NCBI RefSeq assembly: GCF_037975245.1
Contig: NC_092563.1
Span: 10,126,001 to 10,190,000, forward strand
Source: Apostichopus japonicus
Lineage: Eukaryota > Echinodermata > Holothuroidea > Aspidochirotida > Stichopodidae
Length of the DNA: 64,000 nucleotides
Direction: 5' to 3'
Shown here piece after piece: positions 60,111 to 64,000 of the stretch. Each line of letters opens with the position of its first letter. Within the stretch, counting starts at the first letter, position 1. The notes beneath the pieces were generated by a model. That model saw only the letters and a list, made by a program, of their open reading frames with translations, was not told where the DNA came from and did no database searches. A program made the translations under genes and the position numbers.

Positions 60111-61056
60111 TCATATAGATTTTGCTGGACCGTTCATGGGACACATGTTGTTGGTTATAGTTGATGCTTACTCAAAATGGATCGAAGTTCATGTAATGAA
60201 TAACTCAACTACCAAATCCACCATACAAAATTTGCGTAAAACTTTTTCACAATTGGGAGTACCTGAAATGATAGTTAGTGATAATGGATCATGTTTCACA
60301 AGCTCAGAGTTTAAAACGTTTTGTGAAATGAATGGCATTCGACATGTAACTACTGCCCCATATCACCCGGCATCAAGTGGACTGGCTGAACGAGCAGTCC
60401 AAACTGTCAAACAAGGGGTAAAGAGAATGAGAGATGGAAACTTACAGGACAAAGTCTCACGATTTCTCTTCAAATACAGAATAACCCCTCAAACCACGAC
60501 AGGAGACTCTCCGTCACAATTGTTAATGGGTCGCTCCTTACGTTCTCGTATGGACCTGATCCACCCAAATTTATATCAGAGAGTTCAAGCAAAACAGGAA
60601 CAGCAAAAGAGGCAACATGACAAGTCGAGTGTCAATTAATCATTTGATTTAGGTGACAAAGTTTTTGCTAAGAACTTTGCGATCAGAGGTCAAAAGTGGC
60701 TTATTGGTCACATCGTTGAAAAGACTGGACCTATTTCATTTAAGGTTAAGTTAGAAAATGGTAACGTGGTAAGACGACAACAAGATCAGATTAGGAAATG
60801 CCATTTGAGTAACTCAGTTAATCCATTACCACCTAAGGACACCAACATTCAGCCGCCTTCAATCATAGAGATTGATGCCCATGATTTGCCCGTAGCAGAT
60901 AATTCTGATTCTGACACAGAACCACCTCAAGCAGTTGGTGATGTTGCCGAAGCCTATGACGTTGAGTCACATGCTTCAGACATACCTGATTTAGATAATA
61001 CACCTAAGTCATCCCCAAGACGTAATCGCAAAAGGCCTGATTATTACCGGCCTTAA
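60111..61056 (+). pseudogene. pol: Element B integrase core and C-terminus
   Basis: Core with VDAYSKWIEV, IVSDNGSCF (second Asp) and ASSGLAERAVQT (Glu). A TAA at 60637-60639 interrupts the frame; after it the same frame continues with FDLGDKVFAK and GPISFKVKL (C-terminal module), then an acidic tail ending RPDYYRP at 61056. The first Asp is coded in the -1 neighbourhood of the frameshift at about 60118. Confidence 0.85.
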
Positions 61057-61132
61057 TTATTGTAAATGAAATGTATATACTCATCTCAATGCATATACTC
61101 ATAACTTTATGTTCTAATTAAGAGGGGAGGAG

Positions 61133-61343
61133 TGTAATAGATTAACTAAACGACTGGCATATATTCTATACTCTAAAAGGTCACTTGTATATATATTCCA
61201 TAAGATATATCTACCCCGAGGTCACCTATGTCATATCAGTTATACACGAACCACCGAATAGAAGAGAAGTATAACCTCACCTACGCGTATTGAATGTGTT
61301 TTATTATTTTGTCTATACCCTGTACGGAAGCGGAATCACGACA
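61133..61343 (+). repeat. 3' LTR of element B
   Basis: 211 bp, tgtaat...cacgaca, preceded by the purine tract aagaggggaggag. Confidence 0.95.
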
Positions 61344-61984
61344 CATGGGAAGCCCCCACGCCAGCGAAAGAAAAGACGAACTGCAACCCAGGCAGGTGGT
61401 GAGGTAGATGGGTCAGATGCGAGCGATGAGGGGGGCACACGTATATCAACCGACAGCGTTCATCTGCTCGGACTTCAGCCCCAGCGGAGCAATATGTTAG
61501 TGATGGTGCTCCTGACCAGCTACAGAATGTACCGACTCAGACACCAGCGGCTGTGGATGTTTCGCAGAGTCCAGTAAATCAGACACCCCAACTTCCAGAG
61601 CAGCCGACACGCCCAGTTGAACCACTCGTGGAAATACCAGAGGAACAGGTACCACAGGAGCGAGTACCAGAGGAACAGGGACGCCCGCCACGAAATAGAC
61701 GGCCACCAGATTTCCTGAATTACGGACAACCCGGAGCCCCAACTTGGGTTCAGTCTACCCAGTGTCCATATCCGTCCTATTTACCCCCACCTAACCTTGG
61801 ACAACCTTACCCTCAGACACAAACTAGACCTTGGTTCCAGCCATGTCCTCCCATGTACGACTACCGACTACAAACGCCAGTGTTTTACCCACAGTTGCAA
61901 CAACATACTCCTGACTGGACTTTGTACAAACCGACGAATGTTGAAAGAAGTGGATACTGGGTAGTAATAGTTGTGATTGACTAG
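61344..61984 (+). pseudogene. Element A Pol tail, downstream of insertion B
   Basis: Continues the pol frame interrupted at 56789: GKPPRQRKKRRTATQAGGEV directly after B. A further frame change near 61500 leads to the Pro-rich frame 61553-61984 with PPRNRRPPDFLNYG, a basic-proline motif common at gypsy Pol ends, then a Pro/Gln/Tyr-rich tail. No known catalytic domain. Confidence 0.7.
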
Positions 61985-62431
61985 ACTATATAACAGGTCA
62001 TGACAGATTATCATATTTTATTTGTTTTCTTGGTATCATCTTGATGATGGTTAGTAGCTAGAGATACGACATGAGTCTCAATTTATGCAAGTAGTGGTCA
62101 GTTGCATGTATAGTAAGTAACTAGTGAGTAGGACCATAAGACCAAAAGGGGTTACCTTCGTGTGCTTTTAGATCAAGTGATCTGTCTAAATAACTCAGTT
62201 CTTGGGAGTGCGCATGACCTTGAACTTAAGTGATTTTCTGGTACTTTGTTATTGTTCCACTAAACTAACATTTGGGGTTCTGCCCTTAAAAGTACAATGT
62301 AAGAGCACATGTAGAGTTCTATTTTATATGTTAAGCAGGTTAAAATGTATTGTTTTAAATGATAGTTGACGTATGACATTCATTATGTATGAAAAGCGAG
62401 TCAGGGACGACTTCTTTTGAGAGGGGGAGAG
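61985..62431 (+). other. Element A 3' untranslated region and purine tract
   Basis: No ORF. Ends with gagagggggagag directly before the 3' LTR, the expected plus-strand primer. Confidence 0.75.
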
Positions 62432-63555
62432 TGTAAGGAACATGATTTGAACAAAACAGAGGCCCCTATAAATTTTTATTAAGTTACCTTCACAGATAGT
62501 GGTACAGCCATTCAGAGGTTAGGGGAAAATGACCTGTCAGTGGCACATTGATATACCATATGACATTGTGTTGCTGTACTATTCATTTTGCTCTGAGTTT
62601 TGTTCCTTTCTACCCCTCAGGTATGTTTTTATTTACTTTATTGTACTTATTACTCTTATCTTTAATAGTTAAAGGATCTAACTGATGTATTCTTATTAGT
62701 ATTCATGGTAACATTCAATAGAAATGTCAAGATATTGAAGTGCACCTTTTTATCAATGCTAGTAGTTTCATATGTTCTTAGTATAGCCTTAAGCTGTATG
62801 TTACCTGTATGGTACATTGTTATTTGATATGGTGAAGCCACTGCAGCTACGCCCAGGAACGAGGTGGTTCCATGGTGTCAAATTACTTAGCAGGTATAAC
62901 CTGTGCTTCATAGGCTAATTAGATGGATTGTTCTATTGGAAGAGGGGTTGATTAAAGTAGCTACACAGCAAGCTGCATAGGGTAGACCCCCTACAGAGGT
63001 CTGGGTGCACAGGATTGGTGGAACTATTTAGGTTACCATGGCAATCCTATACCAGGTAGAGATATTGTTCTTATTAGCTGTATACTGCCTGTGCAGTGGT
63101 AGTGTGTGGGTACAACTATATTGAAACTTTTGTTTTAATAATAAGTCGTAAGCTAGCTCCCTAATTCATGCAGGGAAATGTTGCTAGTCTAGGGGTGCAC
63201 AGAGGATTAAGATGTTAGAATAAATATTAGCACTTCTGTGTGCAGCTGTGTGGGTCATGTCAGTTAGTTTGGTGGATATGTTTGTTGGCCTATGCGTGAG
63301 TGCGTGTTATCTGTAGGTTGATTAGGTTTATCTGTTTATCAATAAATTCATGATGTTGCACTGAGGTTGATATGATAACGGAGAGCTGTAAAGGACAATT
63401 ATGTTCTAGATTAAAGGGTTGTAAATACACATTGATATACCATATGACATTGTGTTGCTGTACTATTCATTTTGCTCTGAGTTTTGTTCCTTTCTACCCC
63501 TCAGGTGGCCTATATATTGGCTCATACCTAGGTCACCCGAATCCCCGGGGTAACA
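62432..63555 (+). repeat. 3' LTR of element A
   Basis: 1124 bp, starts tgtaagg (5' LTR: tgttagg), ends gggtaaca. It has the two 75-bp direct repeats at 62547-62621 and 63431-63505. The hAT target site is intact. Confidence 0.94.
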
Positions 63556-63797
63556 ATATATTACGTACATATTCAGTATTCATAAAAATGAACGCTTCGT
63601 TGAACTATAGTTAAACTATAAACACGGAGAGCCATACAAACTATCTTGCTATTTGCCTCACAAAAGGACGTGTTTACTGTGTAACACTTGCACGGTCGGT
63701 AGATCGAGCCGACTTCTATGGCAGGCTTTGTATACGAAGACAATCAATAAATATCTGTTAGACAATGGTTAGACGTAGTCAGCTTCATTGAGCCGGA
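63556..63797. repeat. Segmental duplication, copy 2 (right part)
   Basis: Resumes at the target duplication of A and matches 4588-4855, lacking the extra palindromic segment of copy 1. Ends after gagccgg. Confidence 0.88.
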
Positions 63798-63798
63798 A

Positions 63799-64000
63799 CT
63801 ACGCAACTAAGTGCCATATGTACAGGCAAGACTATCAACTGCATGTAGTCGGGATAGGATATACTTATTGAACTTTAATATAAATCTACCTATGATATTG
63901 TGGGCTTGGAAAGTGACGCGTTTAGTGCGTAAGTGAAGCAAGTATATAAAGTATATAAAGTTATATAATAGTTTTTTTTTATAATAGTAAATTATAAATT
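63799..64000 (+). repeat. Inverted copy of 27271-27467
   Basis: Starts precisely where homology to copy 1 ends and runs to the window edge, so its true length is unknown. AT-rich at the far end. Confidence 0.88.

Larger units (their letters stand above)
56790..61343 (+). mobile_element. Ty3/gypsy LTR retrotransposon B (nested, Mag/SURL-like)
   Basis: 4554 bp with two 211-bp LTRs (56790-57000 and 61133-61343) that differ at one base. The 5-bp duplication catgg flanks it (56785-56789 and 61344-61348). A tggcgacgagg motif (57006) stands at the primer-binding position and a purine tract (61120-61132) precedes the 3' LTR. Two CCHC knuckles and the K02A2.6-like layout suggest the Mag/SURL lineage. 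Removing B restores the host element's reading frame across the site. Confidence 0.96.
50096..63555 (+). mobile_element. Ty3/gypsy LTR retrotransposon A (outer), defective
   Basis: LTRs 50096-51663 and 62432-63555 begin tgt and end aaca, flanked by the 4-bp duplication atat. Order inside: PBS-like tggaggcaccacccgg (51667), gag, protease, RT, RNase H, integrase, a proline-rich tail, then a purine tract (62419-62431). Gene order RT-RNaseH-integrase defines Ty3/gypsy. It is dead: several frameshifts, a deletion in integrase, a 444-bp element in the 5' LTR and element B in the pol tail. The tRNA primer was not identified. Confidence 0.95.

Noticed and set aside
60640-60765. Intron or spacer in element B pol
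   Set aside because: It is open in the same frame after one TAA; a nonsense change is simpler.

Overview
This is a stretch of an animal nuclear genome, AT-rich and loaded with transposable elements. The evidence is a spliced sulfotransferase gene with GT..AG introns, Ty3/gypsy LTR retrotransposons, hAT and Kolobok-like DNA transposons, a tRNA-derived SINE, satellites and a U2 snRNA-like sequence. The mix of a Mag/SURL-type gypsy element, a THAP-bearing TTAA element and many poly(dG:dC) tracts suggests a marine invertebrate deuterostome such as an echinoderm. That placement is an inference and is not proven by the window.

The one clear host gene lies on the minus strand between 47869 and 32543. 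It resembles a carbohydrate sulfotransferase of the CHST15 (GalNAc4S-6ST) type. Six exons can be placed with consistent splice phases: 47869-47471, 45433-45196, 44753-44637, 44170-44017, 32993-32849 and 32730-32543. The phases show that at least one exon between 44017 and 32993 was not found. Introns carry a 20-bp minisatellite (45565-46537), a Kolobok-like element with a THAP reading frame, a gypsy pol remnant, a U2-like snRNA sequence and a 2.6-kb repeat full of AGGTCA half-sites.

The first 4.86 kb is a second, roughly 2% diverged copy of the region 46752-50095 plus 63556-63797. It includes a second copy of the membrane-anchor exon (741-1139), so two tandem paralogues are likely. Copy 1 keeps the empty target site of a 13.5-kb gypsy element (A, 50096-63555). 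Element A carries a 444-bp hAT-like element in its 5' LTR and a complete second gypsy element (B, 56790-61343) in the 3' part of its pol. Target-site duplications support every step of this nesting.

From 5 to 9 kb there are pieces of a gypsy-type integrase interrupted by introns (Ginger/GIN-like). From 12.5 to 14.8 kb there is a decayed ZBED/Buster-type hAT transposon with a perfect 8-bp target duplication. From 16.4 to 25.2 kb there is a satellite field: 23 monomers of about 197 bp with higher-order structure, flanked by divergent monomer-like sequence and split by a 3.55-kb hAT-like composite. From 25.2 to 31 kb I see almost nothing, apart from one inverted copy of the end of the window. 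A TATA/Inr core promoter sits at 31.1 kb.

All coordinates were read by eye. Alignments, divergence counts and family names are estimates, and no database was consulted.
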